Of a stretch of 64,000 nt of DNA, positions 17,896 to 26,472 are shown in pieces (within the stretch, counting starts at the first letter, position 1; every line of letters begins with the position of its first letter). The position numbers were made by a program, and so were the translations under genes. The DNA is from Bordetella sp. BOR01 (GTDB taxonomy: Bacteria > Pseudomonadota > Gammaproteobacteria > Burkholderiales > Burkholderiaceae_B), in NCBI RefSeq assembly GCF_019218885.1, contig NZ_JAHUWT010000007.1:1-64000 (forward strand), read 5' to 3'. The notes below the pieces were generated by a model. It worked only from the letters and a program-made list of their open reading frames with translations. It ran no database searches and had not been told where the DNA came from.

Positions 17896-19290
17896 ATGCA
17901 ATCCCCCCCTTCGTTCTCGCGCGAGATCCTGGCCCGGCTCGACAAAAACGGCCCGCGCTATACCTCTTACCCCACCGCCGATCGCTACGACACCGGCTTC
18001 GGGCCAGCGCAATACCGCGAGGCGCTGATCCGTCGCGCGCAAGGTTCTGCCCAGGACGGCCCCCGGCCGTTGTCGCTGTACGTGCATATCCCTTTTTGCG
18101 AGTCGCTGTGCTACTACTGCGCCTGCAACAAGGTCATCACGCGTCACCACGAGCGCGCCGTACGCTACCTGGACGCCCTGCAGCGTGAAATGGCCCTGCA
18201 CGCGGGCCTGATCGGCAATGACGAACCCGTGTCGCAACTGCACTTTGGCGGGGGAACGCCCACTTTCTTGTCTGACGAAGAGCTCGGGGGCCTGATGGCG
18301 GCATTGCGCAGCCATTTCCGCTTGTTGCCCGATGCCGAGGTCTCGATCGAGGTCGACCCGCGTACCGTGTCGGCCGAACGCCTGGCGCAGCTGGCCCGGC
18401 TGGGCTTCAACCGCCTGAGCCTGGGCGTCCAGGACTTCGATCCGGCGGTGCAGCGCGCCGTGCATCGCATCCAGTCGTACGAAAGCGTGCGCGACCTGAT
18501 GCACAGCGCCCGGGCGCTGGGGTTCGCCTCGGTCAACATGGACCTGATCTACGGCCTGCCTTTGCAGACGCCGGAGTCATTCGCCCGCATGCTGGACCAG
18601 GTCTGTGGCCTGCGACCCGATCGCATCGCCCTGTATGGCTACGCCCACTTGCCGGAACGCTTCAAGCCGCAGCGCCGCATCGTGTCGGCCGAACTGCCCG
18701 ACGGCGAGACGCGCGTCGCATTGCTGGGCACGGCCATCGCGCGCTTCCTGGATGCCGGCTACGACTATATCGGCATGGACCATTTTGCATTGCACGACGA
18801 TGCCTTGGCCCGCGCCAAGCGCGAGGGGTGCCTGCATCGCAATTTCCAGGGCTACAGCACCCAGCCCGACTGCGACCTGATCGCCCTGGGAGTATCGGCC
18901 ATCGGGCGGGTGGGTGCTGCCTACGGCCAGAACGCCAAGACACTGGACGACTACTACGCGCGCATCGAGCAAGACGAGTTCGCGGTCGAGCGCGGCCTGG
19001 CCATGAGCGCCGACGACCAACTGCGCCGCGACGTCATCATGGCCATCATGTGCCAGGGTGGCCTGGAATTCGATTCCATCGAGCAGGCGCACGGCATCGC
19101 GTTCGACGCTTATTTTTCTGCCGAACTCGAAGCGCTGCAGGACCTGGCCGGCATGGGACTGGTGCAGCGCGAACCGGGCGCATTGCACGTTACCGGACTG
19201 GGTTGGTATTTCGTGCGTGCGGTAGCCATGATATTTGACCGCCATCTGCGTGAGCGCCGTACCCAGGCGCAGTATTCGCGCATCGTCTAG
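17896..19290 (+). CDS. hemN: Oxygen-independent coproporphyrinogen III dehydrogenase
   Basis: A 464-residue radical-SAM HemN that makes protoporphyrinogen IX without oxygen. The cluster motif is C68-x3-C72-x2-C75 followed by Cys77, then FGGGTPTFL, IEVDPRTV and NMDLIYGLPLQT. The N-terminal RYTSYPTADRY is typical of true HemN rather than HemW. The ATG at 17896 is supported by this N terminus and by the promoter elements upstream. It is divergent from nrdD with probable joint control by oxygen. Its stop overlaps the convergent DMT transporter gene by 4 bases. Confidence 0.96.
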   Translation: MQSPPSFSREILARLDKNGPRYTSYPTADRYDTGFGPAQYREALIRRAQGSAQDGPRPLSLYVHIPFCESLCYYCACNKVITRHHERAVRYLDALQREMALHAGLIGNDEPVSQLHFGGGTPTFLSDEELGGLMAALRSHFRLLPDAEVSIEVDPRTVSAERLAQLARLGFNRLSLGVQDFDPAVQRAVHRIQSYESVRDLMHSARALGFASVNMDLIYGLPLQTPESFARMLDQVCGLRPDRIALYGYAHLPERFKPQRRIVSAELPDGETRVALLGTAIARFLDAGYDYIGMDHFALHDDALARAKREGCLHRNFQGYSTQPDCDLIALGVSAIGRVGAAYGQNAKTLDDYYARIEQDEFAVERGLAMSADDQLRRDVIMAIMCQGGLEFDSIEQAHGIAFDAYFSAELEALQDLAGMGLVQREPGALHVTGLGWYFVRAVAMIFDRHLRERRTQAQYSRIV

Positions 19291-20204
19291 ATTGCCGCCT
19301 TCGCGCGGCTGCCGGGGTGGCGGGCACGCGACACAAGGAACAAGCCGGCTGTCACGATCAGCGCCATGCCGGCGATGGCCAGCAGGTCTGGCGGACGGCC
19401 GAACACAAAGGTACTGAAGGCCACGGCCATCAGCAGGTGGCAATAATTGAATGGCGCCAGGGTCGAGGCGGGCACGCGCCGGAATGCGGCGATCAGCAAT
19501 ACCTGGCCCAACCCATTCGTGATGCCCAGCAGCACGATCACCACGCTGTCACGCAGGTCGGGCCAGGGGGCGGGCAGGAAGAACGGCGCCGGCACCGCCG
19601 TGATGACGAGGCACACGAAGGCGGTATACGCGTATTGCACATGGCTGGGCACGCGCCCCGACAGCTTGCGGGTCAGCACCTGGAAAAGCGCATAGCTGAC
19701 CGCCGATACCGCCATCAAGACCGTGCCCAGCCATGGCAGGCTGTTGCCCGGCCGAACGATCAGCAGCATGCCGGCACAACCCAGCGCCACGGCGGCCCAT
19801 TGCGTGGCGCCGACGCGCTCGCGCAGCAGCCAGGGCGACAGGGCCACCACGATAAGGGGCGACGTGAAATAGATGGCGGTGGCTTCTGACAGGGGCATCC
19901 AGATCAGGGCCGTCATGAAGCACGTGCCCACGGTGCCCAGCATCAGTCCGCGCAACAGCAGCAGCCCCTTGTCGGGCGTGGCCGGCAGGCGGGGCAATCC
20001 GTGGCGCAGCACCAGGCATATGGCGATGGTGGCAACTGCCAGGTAGCGCATGACATTCAGGAAGGGCGCGGGATACAGCGTCAATAGGTGCTTGACCGCG
20101 GCATCGAAGCTGGCGAACAGCACCAGCGCCGCCAGGTACAAGGCGATGCCGGACCGGGGCGAGGATGGCGGGCCGGGCAGGTCGGCGGCAAGGTGGGGAG
20201 GCAT
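19287..20204 (-). CDS. DMT superfamily (EamA) transporter
   Basis: A 305-residue inner-membrane protein with about ten hydrophobic segments in two EamA repeats, typical of drug/metabolite exporters. It starts 2 bases after the stop of the HDAC-like gene and so is probably the last gene of the MocR-facing operon. Substrate unknown; export of a pathway product or overflow amino acid would fit the context but is inference. Confidence 0.8.
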   Translation of the reverse strand: MPPHLAADLPGPPSSPRSGIALYLAALVLFASFDAAVKHLLTLYPAPFLNVMRYLAVATIAICLVLRHGLPRLPATPDKGLLLLRGLMLGTVGTCFMTALIWMPLSEATAIYFTSPLIVVALSPWLLRERVGATQWAAVALGCAGMLLIVRPGNSLPWLGTVLMAVSAVSYALFQVLTRKLSGRVPSHVQYAYTAFVCLVITAVPAPFFLPAPWPDLRDSVVIVLLGITNGLGQVLLIAAFRRVPASTLAPFNYCHLLMAVAFSTFVFGRPPDLLAIAGMALIVTAGLFLVSRARHPGSRAKAAI

Positions 20205-20206
20205 GG

Positions 20207-21274
20207 CTAGTGCGACACAGCCTGGGCCATGCCCTGCAGGAACGCATCCAGGGCGGGGCCGATCGCTTCGATCAGATAGCCGCCTTCTTGCACGACCACC
20301 GTGGGCAAGCCCAGCCCGTTGACCCGCTCGCCAATGTGCCGGTAGGCGTCGAGGTCCAGTGCGAGCACGCTGATAGGGTCGTCTTTGTGGGTATCGAATC
20401 CCAAGGGTAGCACCAGCGCGCGCGGCCGGTAGTCGCGCAGCGCCACCAAAGCGCTGTCCAGGGCTTCCAGGAAGGTTTCGCCGGGACAACCGTGAGCCAG
20501 CGGGAAATTCAGGTTGTAGCCATGGCCGCTACCGTAGCCGCGCTCATGGGCATGGCCGGTATAGAAGGGGTAGTACCCGGTAGGATCGGCGTGCAGCGAC
20601 AAGGTCATGACATCGGGGCGCTGATAAAAGATCTGTTGCGTGCCATCGCCATGATGGGCATCGACGTCCAGGATGGCGATCTTGCCGTATGTCTGCAGCA
20701 GGCGCTGGGCTGCGGCAGCGCTGCTGTTCAGGTAGCAGAAACCACTGGCGCGGTCACGGTGGGCGTGGTGGCCCGAGGGTCGGCACAGGGCATAGGCCAT
20801 GCCCTGGTTCTGCGCGACCCAGTCGGCCGCGGCGACGGCGCTATGGGTCGAGCGCAGGGCCGAGCGCCAGGTGTGCGGGCCGATGGGGCAAGATAGATCG
20901 CCAAGATAATAGCCAGCCTGCGCCACGATACAACCCGACGGGCAGGGGCCGCGTTCGGCCTGCTCGGGGCGGCCACTGTAGTAGGGAGCCAGGTTGGGTA
21001 GTACCTCGTCGCCCGGGTCCATGCCCTGGGCGCGCAGGGCCAGCCAGCGCGTATAGGCATGCTCCAGGAAGTCCAGGTAGTCGGGGCTGTGCACGCCGTG
21101 CAGCGGGCCGCGCCCATAGTCGGGCGGCGCCTGCACCTGCACGCCGCGGGCAGCCAGCGTCGCGCGCAGCGTCTGGGCGCGGGCCGGCGTGTCCGTGGGT
21201 GCGCACAGGCGGCCCAGCCGCATGAACTGCTGCGGCGCATGCAGCATCTGTTCTTCGCAAAAAAACGCCTTCAT
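20207..21274 (-). CDS. Histone deacetylase/acetylpolyamine amidohydrolase family protein
   Basis: A 355-residue zinc hydrolase of the HDAC superfamily. RPSGHHAHRDRASGFCYLN supplies the active-site His pair, ILDVDAHHGDGTQ the zinc ligands Asp and His, and LPLGFDTHKDDP the later Asp. Bacterial members cleave acetyl groups from polyamines or other N-acylated amines. It follows gabT and a cupin gene in the same operon and starts 17 bases after the cupin stop. Release of an amine that the aminotransferase then oxidises would be a consistent pathway, but the substrate is unproven. Confidence 0.87.
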   Translation of the reverse strand: MKAFFCEEQMLHAPQQFMRLGRLCAPTDTPARAQTLRATLAARGVQVQAPPDYGRGPLHGVHSPDYLDFLEHAYTRWLALRAQGMDPGDEVLPNLAPYYSGRPEQAERGPCPSGCIVAQAGYYLGDLSCPIGPHTWRSALRSTHSAVAAADWVAQNQGMAYALCRPSGHHAHRDRASGFCYLNSSAAAAQRLLQTYGKIAILDVDAHHGDGTQQIFYQRPDVMTLSLHADPTGYYPFYTGHAHERGYGSGHGYNLNFPLAHGCPGETFLEALDSALVALRDYRPRALVLPLGFDTHKDDPISVLALDLDAYRHIGERVNGLGLPTVVVQEGGYLIEAIGPALDAFLQGMAQAVSH

Positions 21275-21291
21275 GAGGATCCTCGCTGTGG

Positions 21292-21582
21292 CTAGGCTTG
21301 CTTGAGCTCGATTTCCACGAAGACGAATTCCGTGCTGTTCGGGTTGATGACGTTGTGTTCGACGCCCATGGGGCGGTAGTAAGAGATGCCTGTGCGCAGC
21401 GCGCTGGAGACCTGTCCTTCGGCTGTCTCGAGCAGCAGTGGCCCGGTGGTCTGGGGCACCACGACGTAGGGCATGCCGTGGCGGTGCCAGCCGGTTTCGC
21501 CGCCGGGCGGGAATCGCCATTCGGTCACCCTGACATGTTCATTGTCGATCTGTACCGTGGGCACTGCGCCGGGGCGGTTCAT
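21292..21582 (-). CDS. Small cupin-domain protein
   Basis: A 96-residue single-domain cupin: GETGWHRHGMPYVVV is motif 1 with two metal-ligand His, and VEHNVINPNSTEFVFVEIEL is the second-motif region. Strong ribosome site AGGAGA upstream of the ATG at 21582. It lies 29 bases after gabT in the operon. Function unknown; such small cupins may be isomerases, dioxygenase fragments or sensors. Confidence 0.82.
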   Translation of the reverse strand: MNRPGAVPTVQIDNEHVRVTEWRFPPGGETGWHRHGMPYVVVPQTTGPLLLETAEGQVSSALRTGISYYRPMGVEHNVINPNSTEFVFVEIELKQA

Positions 21583-21611
21583 GAGGCTGTCTCCTTGTGA
21601 TGGGGCGAGGG

Positions 21612-22877
21612 TCATGCGGGCAGGACCTGGGCCAGGATGTCCATGGCTTCGCTCATGGTGTCCTCGGCAATAGTCAGCGGGAACAGGAAGCGGATAACAT
21701 TGCCGTCCACCCCGCAGCTCAGCAGCAGCAGGTTCTTTTCGAGCGCGCGCGCCTGGATCCTACTCGTATAGTCGGGATGCGGGCCGCCATCGGCGGGATG
21801 ACGGAATTCGGCTGCCACCATGGCTCCCAGCCCACGTACATCGGCCAGTTCGGGCACGCGCGGGCGCAGCGCTTCAAGATGGCGGCGCAGTCGTTCGCCC
21901 TGGACTGCGCCACGCGCCGGAAGCCCGCCGGCCTGCATCAGCCGCACGACTTCCAGGGCTGCCGCCACGGCCAGCGGATTGCCGGCGTAGGTACCACCCA
22001 GTCCGCCCGGAGCAGGCGCGTCCATGACTTCGGCGCGTCCGCACACGGCTGACAGCGGCATGCCGCCCGCCAGGCCCTTGGCCATTGCGGTAAGGTCTGC
22101 TGCGACGCCGTAGTGTTCCATCGCGAACATCTTGCCGGTGCGGCCAAAGCCGGTCTGGACTTCGTCGGCGATCAGCAGGATGCCGTGCTCGCTGCACAGC
22201 GCGCGCAGCGCCTGCATGAAGTCGGGCGGGCAGATATTGAAGCCGCCTTCGCCTTGTACGGGCTCGATGACGATGGCGGCCACGCGGCGCGGGTCGACAT
22301 TGGTCTTGAACAGCTTTTGCAGGCCGGCCAGCGCGTTGGCTACTGAAACGCCATGCGCTGGATCGGGGTAGGGCGCGTGGTAGATATCGGCGGGAAACGG
22401 GCCGAAGCCCACCTTGTAGGGCACTACCTTGCCGGTCAGCGCCATGCCCAGCAACGTGCGGCCATGAAACGCGGCGCTGAAGGCGATCAGCGCCGAGCGT
22501 CCGGTGGCGCTGCGGGCAATCTTGACGGCATTCTCGACTGCCTCGGCGCCCGTGGTGAAGAGCGCGGTCTTCTTGGGAAAATCGCCTGGCACCAATTGGT
22601 TGATCTGCTCGGCCAGCTCGATATAGCTGGCATAGGGCACGATCTGGTAGGCAGTATGGGTGAAGCGCTTGAGCTGCGCTTCGATGGCCTGGACCAGGCG
22701 GGGGTGGCGATGGCCCGTATTCAGCACGGCGATGCCACTGGCGAAATCAATATAGCGGCGGCCCTCGATATCCCACAATTCGGCGTTGTCGGCGTGGTCG
22801 GCGTAAAAATTGCACATGACTCCCACGCCGCGCGGCGTGGCGGCGTCCTTGCGGCGCGTCAGGTCGGCGTTGCTCAT
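21612..22877 (-). CDS. gabT: 4-aminobutyrate aminotransferase family protein
   Basis: A 421-residue class III aminotransferase close to GabT. TTGAEAVENAVKIAR marks the cofactor site, LLIADEVQTGFGRTGK the Asp, and TAMAKGLAGGMPLSAV the PLP Lys. GGTYAGNPLAVAAALEV is characteristic of GabT and 5-aminovalerate/GABA transaminases. Its ATG overlaps the stop of the upstream ABC ATPase gene (ATGA), so uptake and transamination are coupled. GABA, 5-aminovalerate or another omega-amine are the candidate substrates. Confidence 0.88.
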   Translation of the reverse strand: MSNADLTRRKDAATPRGVGVMCNFYADHADNAELWDIEGRRYIDFASGIAVLNTGHRHPRLVQAIEAQLKRFTHTAYQIVPYASYIELAEQINQLVPGDFPKKTALFTTGAEAVENAVKIARSATGRSALIAFSAAFHGRTLLGMALTGKVVPYKVGFGPFPADIYHAPYPDPAHGVSVANALAGLQKLFKTNVDPRRVAAIVIEPVQGEGGFNICPPDFMQALRALCSEHGILLIADEVQTGFGRTGKMFAMEHYGVAADLTAMAKGLAGGMPLSAVCGRAEVMDAPAPGGLGGTYAGNPLAVAAALEVVRLMQAGGLPARGAVQGERLRRHLEALRPRVPELADVRGLGAMVAAEFRHPADGGPHPDYTSRIQARALEKNLLLLSCGVDGNVIRFLFPLTIAEDTMSEAMDILAQVLPA

Positions 22878-24517
22878 GGGGCAGGCTCCGGTTGCAGCGC
22901 GGCCGGCGGATTCCAGTGCTGGCCGGGGACGGCCGCGATCAATTTCTGCGTGTAGGCGTGCTGGGGCTGGTCGAAGATCTGGCCAGGGCTGCCGTATTCC
23001 ACGACTTTGCCCTGGTGCATGACCAGTACCGCGTTGCAGATCTGCGCGGCCACCCGCAAATCATGGGTGATGAAAATCAGCGCGATCTGCAACCGCTGCT
23101 GAAGCTGGTGCAGCAGTTGCAACACCTGGGCCTGCACCGATACGTCCAGGGCCGACACCGATTCGTCAGCCACCAGTATCCTGGGCTCGAGCGCCAGCGC
23201 GCGGGCGATGCCGATACGCTGGCGCTGGCCGCCCGAGAACTGGTTGGGATAGCGGTCGAATGTCGAGGCGTCCAGGCCGACCAGGCTTAGCAGTTCGCGG
23301 GCGCGGGCTTCGGCCCGGGCGCGTGGCTGGCCGCTGGCGACGGGGCCGTCGCTGATGATGCGGCCCACGGTATGGCGCGGGTTGAGCGAGGCGAACGGAT
23401 CCTGGAAGATCATCTGGATGTCTTTTCGCATCGGCCGGAACTGGCTTTCGCTCAGGCCGGCGATGTCGCGGCCGTCGAAGATCAGTTCGCCGCCATTGAC
23501 TCCGATGAGCTTGAGCAGGCATTTGCCGATCGTGGATTTGCCCGAACCCGATTCGCCGACGATGCCCAGTGTCTGGCCGCGCCTGACGGTGAAGCTGACG
23601 CCGTCGACCGCCCGCACCACCCGCTTGTGGCCAAACCAGCCGCGGCCCGTGACGTATGTCTTGCTGAGGTTGCGCACTTCCAGCACGGGCGGGCCGTCGC
23701 CGGCCGTGTCGCCGGCATCGGCCCGACGCCGCGGCACCGCCCCGATCAGGCGCTGGGTATAGGGATGCCGGGGAGCATTCAAGATCTGTTCGGCCGGACC
23801 TTGCTCGACCAGTTCGCCATGTTCCATCACCGCTACGCGATGCGCGATTTCGGCCACCACGCCGAAGTCGTGCGTCACGAACATGACGCCCATGCCTTTC
23901 TCTTTCTGGATGCGGGCGATCAGCGCCAGTATCTGCGCCTGGGTGGTCACATCCAGGGCAGTGGTCGGCTCGTCGGCGATCAGCAGCGACGGCTCCAGGG
24001 CCAGGGCCATGGCAATCATGACGCGCTGGCGCTGGCCGCCGGACAGACGGAAAGGATAGACGTGATACAGCGTGGCCGGGTCGGGCAGGCCGACGAACTC
24101 CAGCAGTTCGTGCACACGCCGCATGCGTGCCTGTCCGGGGTAGGCATTGTGCACGCGCATGACTTCGGCAATCTGCTCACCCACGGTCATCAGCGGATTG
24201 AGCGCCGAGAGGGGTTCCTGGAAGATCATGGCCATGTCCTTGCCGCGCATGGCTTGCAGGCGTGCTTCGTCCTGCTTGAGCAAGTCGGTACCGCGCAACA
24301 GGATCTGGCCGCCCTGCGGCGTCAGGTAATCGGGCAACAAGCCCATGATGGCGTTGGCGCTCATGGATTTTCCCGAACCGGATTCGCCCACGATGCACAG
24401 GATCTCGCCCGCGCGCACGTCGTACGAGATATCGCGCACCGCATAGGGGCGGTCGCCGCCCGCAGGCAAGGCGATGGTCAGGTTGCGCACCGACAGCAAA
24501 GGGGTGTTGTCGTTCAT
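22874..24517 (-). CDS. Peptide-type ABC transporter, fused double ATPase (DppDF type)
   Basis: A 547-residue protein with two ABC ATPase domains in one chain. Each has a Walker A (GESGSGKSM near 43, GESGSGKST near 330), an LSGGQRQRV or FSGGQRQRI signature and a Walker B ([24 protein letters not shown]). It energises the two permeases encoded upstream for import of di/oligopeptides or related amino compounds. It starts 9 bases after the second permease gene and overlaps gabT. Confidence 0.92.
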   Translation of the reverse strand: MNDNTPLLSVRNLTIALPAGGDRPYAVRDISYDVRAGEILCIVGESGSGKSMSANAIMGLLPDYLTPQGGQILLRGTDLLKQDEARLQAMRGKDMAMIFQEPLSALNPLMTVGEQIAEVMRVHNAYPGQARMRRVHELLEFVGLPDPATLYHVYPFRLSGGQRQRVMIAMALALEPSLLIADEPTTALDVTTQAQILALIARIQKEKGMGVMFVTHDFGVVAEIAHRVAVMEHGELVEQGPAEQILNAPRHPYTQRLIGAVPRRRADAGDTAGDGPPVLEVRNLSKTYVTGRGWFGHKRVVRAVDGVSFTVRRGQTLGIVGESGSGKSTIGKCLLKLIGVNGGELIFDGRDIAGLSESQFRPMRKDIQMIFQDPFASLNPRHTVGRIISDGPVASGQPRARAEARARELLSLVGLDASTFDRYPNQFSGGQRQRIGIARALALEPRILVADESVSALDVSVQAQVLQLLHQLQQRLQIALIFITHDLRVAAQICNAVLVMHQGKVVEYGSPGQIFDQPQHAYTQKLIAAVPGQHWNPPAALQPEPAP

Positions 24518-24526
24518 GGTGGCCTC

Positions 24527-25366
24527 TTATTCGCCGCGCTTGCGCAGTTGGGGGTTGAGGGCGTCGTTCAGGCCTTCGCCGATCAGGTTGATGGCCAGCA
24601 CAGTCAGCAGGATGGCGACGCCGGGCCAGACACTCATCCACCAGGCTTCGCGGATCATGGTGCGGGCCGCGCCTATCATGAAACCCCAGCTCATCAGATT
24701 GCGATCGCCCAGCCCCAGGAAAGACAGCGCGGATTCCGTAAGAATGGCCGTGGCCACCATGAACGAGGCCGACACGATGATGGGCGACATGGCATTGGGC
24801 AGGATCTGCGTGCAGATGATGCGCGAGGGCGTCTGGCCGATGACGATGGCGGCCTGCACGAACTCGCGCTGCTTGAGCGTCATGAACTCGGAGCGCACCA
24901 ACCGCGCTGCCGGCGGCCATGACACCAGGGCGATGGCGCCCATGATCGAATACACCGTGGGGTTCAGGATCGCGACCAGCACGACTGCCATGGCCAGTTG
25001 CGGGATGGTCTGGAAGAACTCGGTGAACCGCATCAGCGCATCGTCGATGCGGCCGCCGCAGTAGCCTGCAATGGCGCCCACCAGGATGCCGAACGCCAGG
25101 GCCACGCCGGTGGACAGCAGGCCCACCAGCAACGATACGCGCGCGCCCCATACCAGCCCGGCAGTAATGTCGCGGCCCAGCATGTCGGTGCCAAACGGAT
25201 AGGCCGGATCCGCGAATGGCTTGATCAGCGGTTCGGCCACCATCATCCAGGGCGATTCGGGGTAGAGCAGCGGCGCTGCAAGGGCGGCGGCCACGACCAC
25301 CAGCATCACGGCCAGGCCGGCCACCGCGCCGTAGTTGCGCATGTAGCGTTTCAGGAATGGCTTCAT
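24527..25366 (-). CDS. Peptide-type ABC transporter permease (DppC type)
   Basis: A 279-residue inner-membrane permease with a cytoplasmic N terminus, then DppC-type segments: YPFGTDMLGRDITAGLVWGA and the EAA-loop region REFVQAAIVIGQTPSRII. About six hydrophobic segments. The ATG at 25366 overlaps the stop of the dppB-like gene by 4 bases, as usual for such pairs. Confidence 0.92.
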   Translation of the reverse strand: MKPFLKRYMRNYGAVAGLAVMLVVVAAALAAPLLYPESPWMMVAEPLIKPFADPAYPFGTDMLGRDITAGLVWGARVSLLVGLLSTGVALAFGILVGAIAGYCGGRIDDALMRFTEFFQTIPQLAMAVVLVAILNPTVYSIMGAIALVSWPPAARLVRSEFMTLKQREFVQAAIVIGQTPSRIICTQILPNAMSPIIVSASFMVATAILTESALSFLGLGDRNLMSWGFMIGAARTMIREAWWMSVWPGVAILLTVLAINLIGEGLNDALNPQLRKRGE

Positions 25367-26376
25367 GCTGCGGCCTCCGGCGAACCCGCCGAAATGCGGG
25401 GGTCGATGTACCGGTACAGCAGGTCAGTCAGCAGGTTGAACACCACCACCATGATCGAGGTGACCAGGAAGATGCCCAGCAATAACTGGTAGTCGCGTTG
25501 CAGCAGGGCGTCGAACATCAGCCGGCCGATGCCGGGCCAGGCGAATACGGTCTCGGTCAGTATGGCGCCGCCGGCCATCTGACCGAGCTGGATGCCGGCG
25601 AACGTGACCACCGGCAGCAAGGCATTGCGCAGCACGTGCGTGCGGATCACGCGGTTGGGGCTGACGCCTTTGGCGCGGGCGGTCTTGACGAAATCCATGC
25701 CGATCACTTCCAGCATCGAGGCGCGCGTCAGGCGCACGTAGACCGCCATGAAGAAGCAGCCCAGGGTCACGGTGGGCAGGACCAGGTGCATGGCAACATC
25801 GCGCACGCGCGCCCAGCCGGTCAGGCTGGCGCCCACGGATTCCATGCCGAAGGCCGGCAGCCAGCCCAGCAGTACCGAGAACAGCAGGATGCCCATCAGC
25901 GACAGCCAGAACAGCGGCGTGGCGTACAGCAGCAGCGCGCCGGTCATGACACTGCTGTCGATCCAGCGGCGCTTGTTGCTGTAGCGCGCCTTGGCGGCAA
26001 TCACGCCAAGCAGCACGCCGAACACGATCGAGAACAGGAACGCGCAGGACATCAGCAGGAAGGTTGCCGGCAGGCGCTCGAGTATCAGGTCCAGTACCGG
26101 TACATGATTGCGGTACGAGAACCCCAGGTCGAGCTGGAAAACGCCCTTCAGATACAGCCAGAGCTGGGTCAGCAGCGGCTGGTCCAGGCCGAACTCGGCG
26201 CGCAGGTTTTCCACGTAGGTAGCGTCGCCCGCGCCTGCCTGGCCTGCCAGCACGGCGGCCGGATCGCCAGGCGCGAGGCGGATCATGAAGAAGTTGATGA
26301 TGACCACGCCCAGCACCACCACCAGGGCCTTGCTCAAGCGCGAGATGAAAAAGGACAGGAATTTCATGCGATGCAT
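25363..26376 (-). CDS. Peptide-type ABC transporter permease (DppB type)
   Basis: A 337-residue permease starting with a hydrophobic segment and FFMIRLAPGDPA, the mark of DppB/OppB proteins; the EAA-loop segment MDFVKTARAKGVSPNRVI lies toward the C terminus. GGAG precedes the ATG at 26376; an ATG 9 bases downstream is an alternative. The 96-base gap to the binding-protein gene is filled by three perfect hairpins. Confidence 0.92.
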   Translation of the reverse strand: MHRMKFLSFFISRLSKALVVVLGVVIINFFMIRLAPGDPAAVLAGQAGAGDATYVENLRAEFGLDQPLLTQLWLYLKGVFQLDLGFSYRNHVPVLDLILERLPATFLLMSCAFLFSIVFGVLLGVIAAKARYSNKRRWIDSSVMTGALLLYATPLFWLSLMGILLFSVLLGWLPAFGMESVGASLTGWARVRDVAMHLVLPTVTLGCFFMAVYVRLTRASMLEVIGMDFVKTARAKGVSPNRVIRTHVLRNALLPVVTFAGIQLGQMAGGAILTETVFAWPGIGRLMFDALLQRDYQLLLGIFLVTSIMVVVFNLLTDLLYRYIDPRISAGSPEAAA

Positions 26377-26389
26377 CTCCGTCGGAACA

Positions 26390-26468
26390 CCGCGGCCCGG
26401 CGGGCCGCGGGTTGCGGCGGTCTGCCGCAGGACAGCCCCGCGGCAGACCGGGCGCGCGAGGCGCGCCC
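26390..26468 (-). repeat. Three tandem perfect hairpins between binding-protein and permease genes
   Basis: Three inverted repeats follow one another: 9-bp arms CCGCGGCCC/GGGCCGCGG (26390-26410), 10-bp arms GGTCTGCCGC/GCGGCAGACC (26419-26449) and 8-bp arms GGGCGCGC/GCGCGCCC (26450-26468). None is followed by a T-run on the leftward strand. In this position such structures usually protect the upstream mRNA from 3' exonucleases and keep the binding protein in excess over the permease. Confidence 0.8.
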
Positions 26469-26472
26469 GCCC

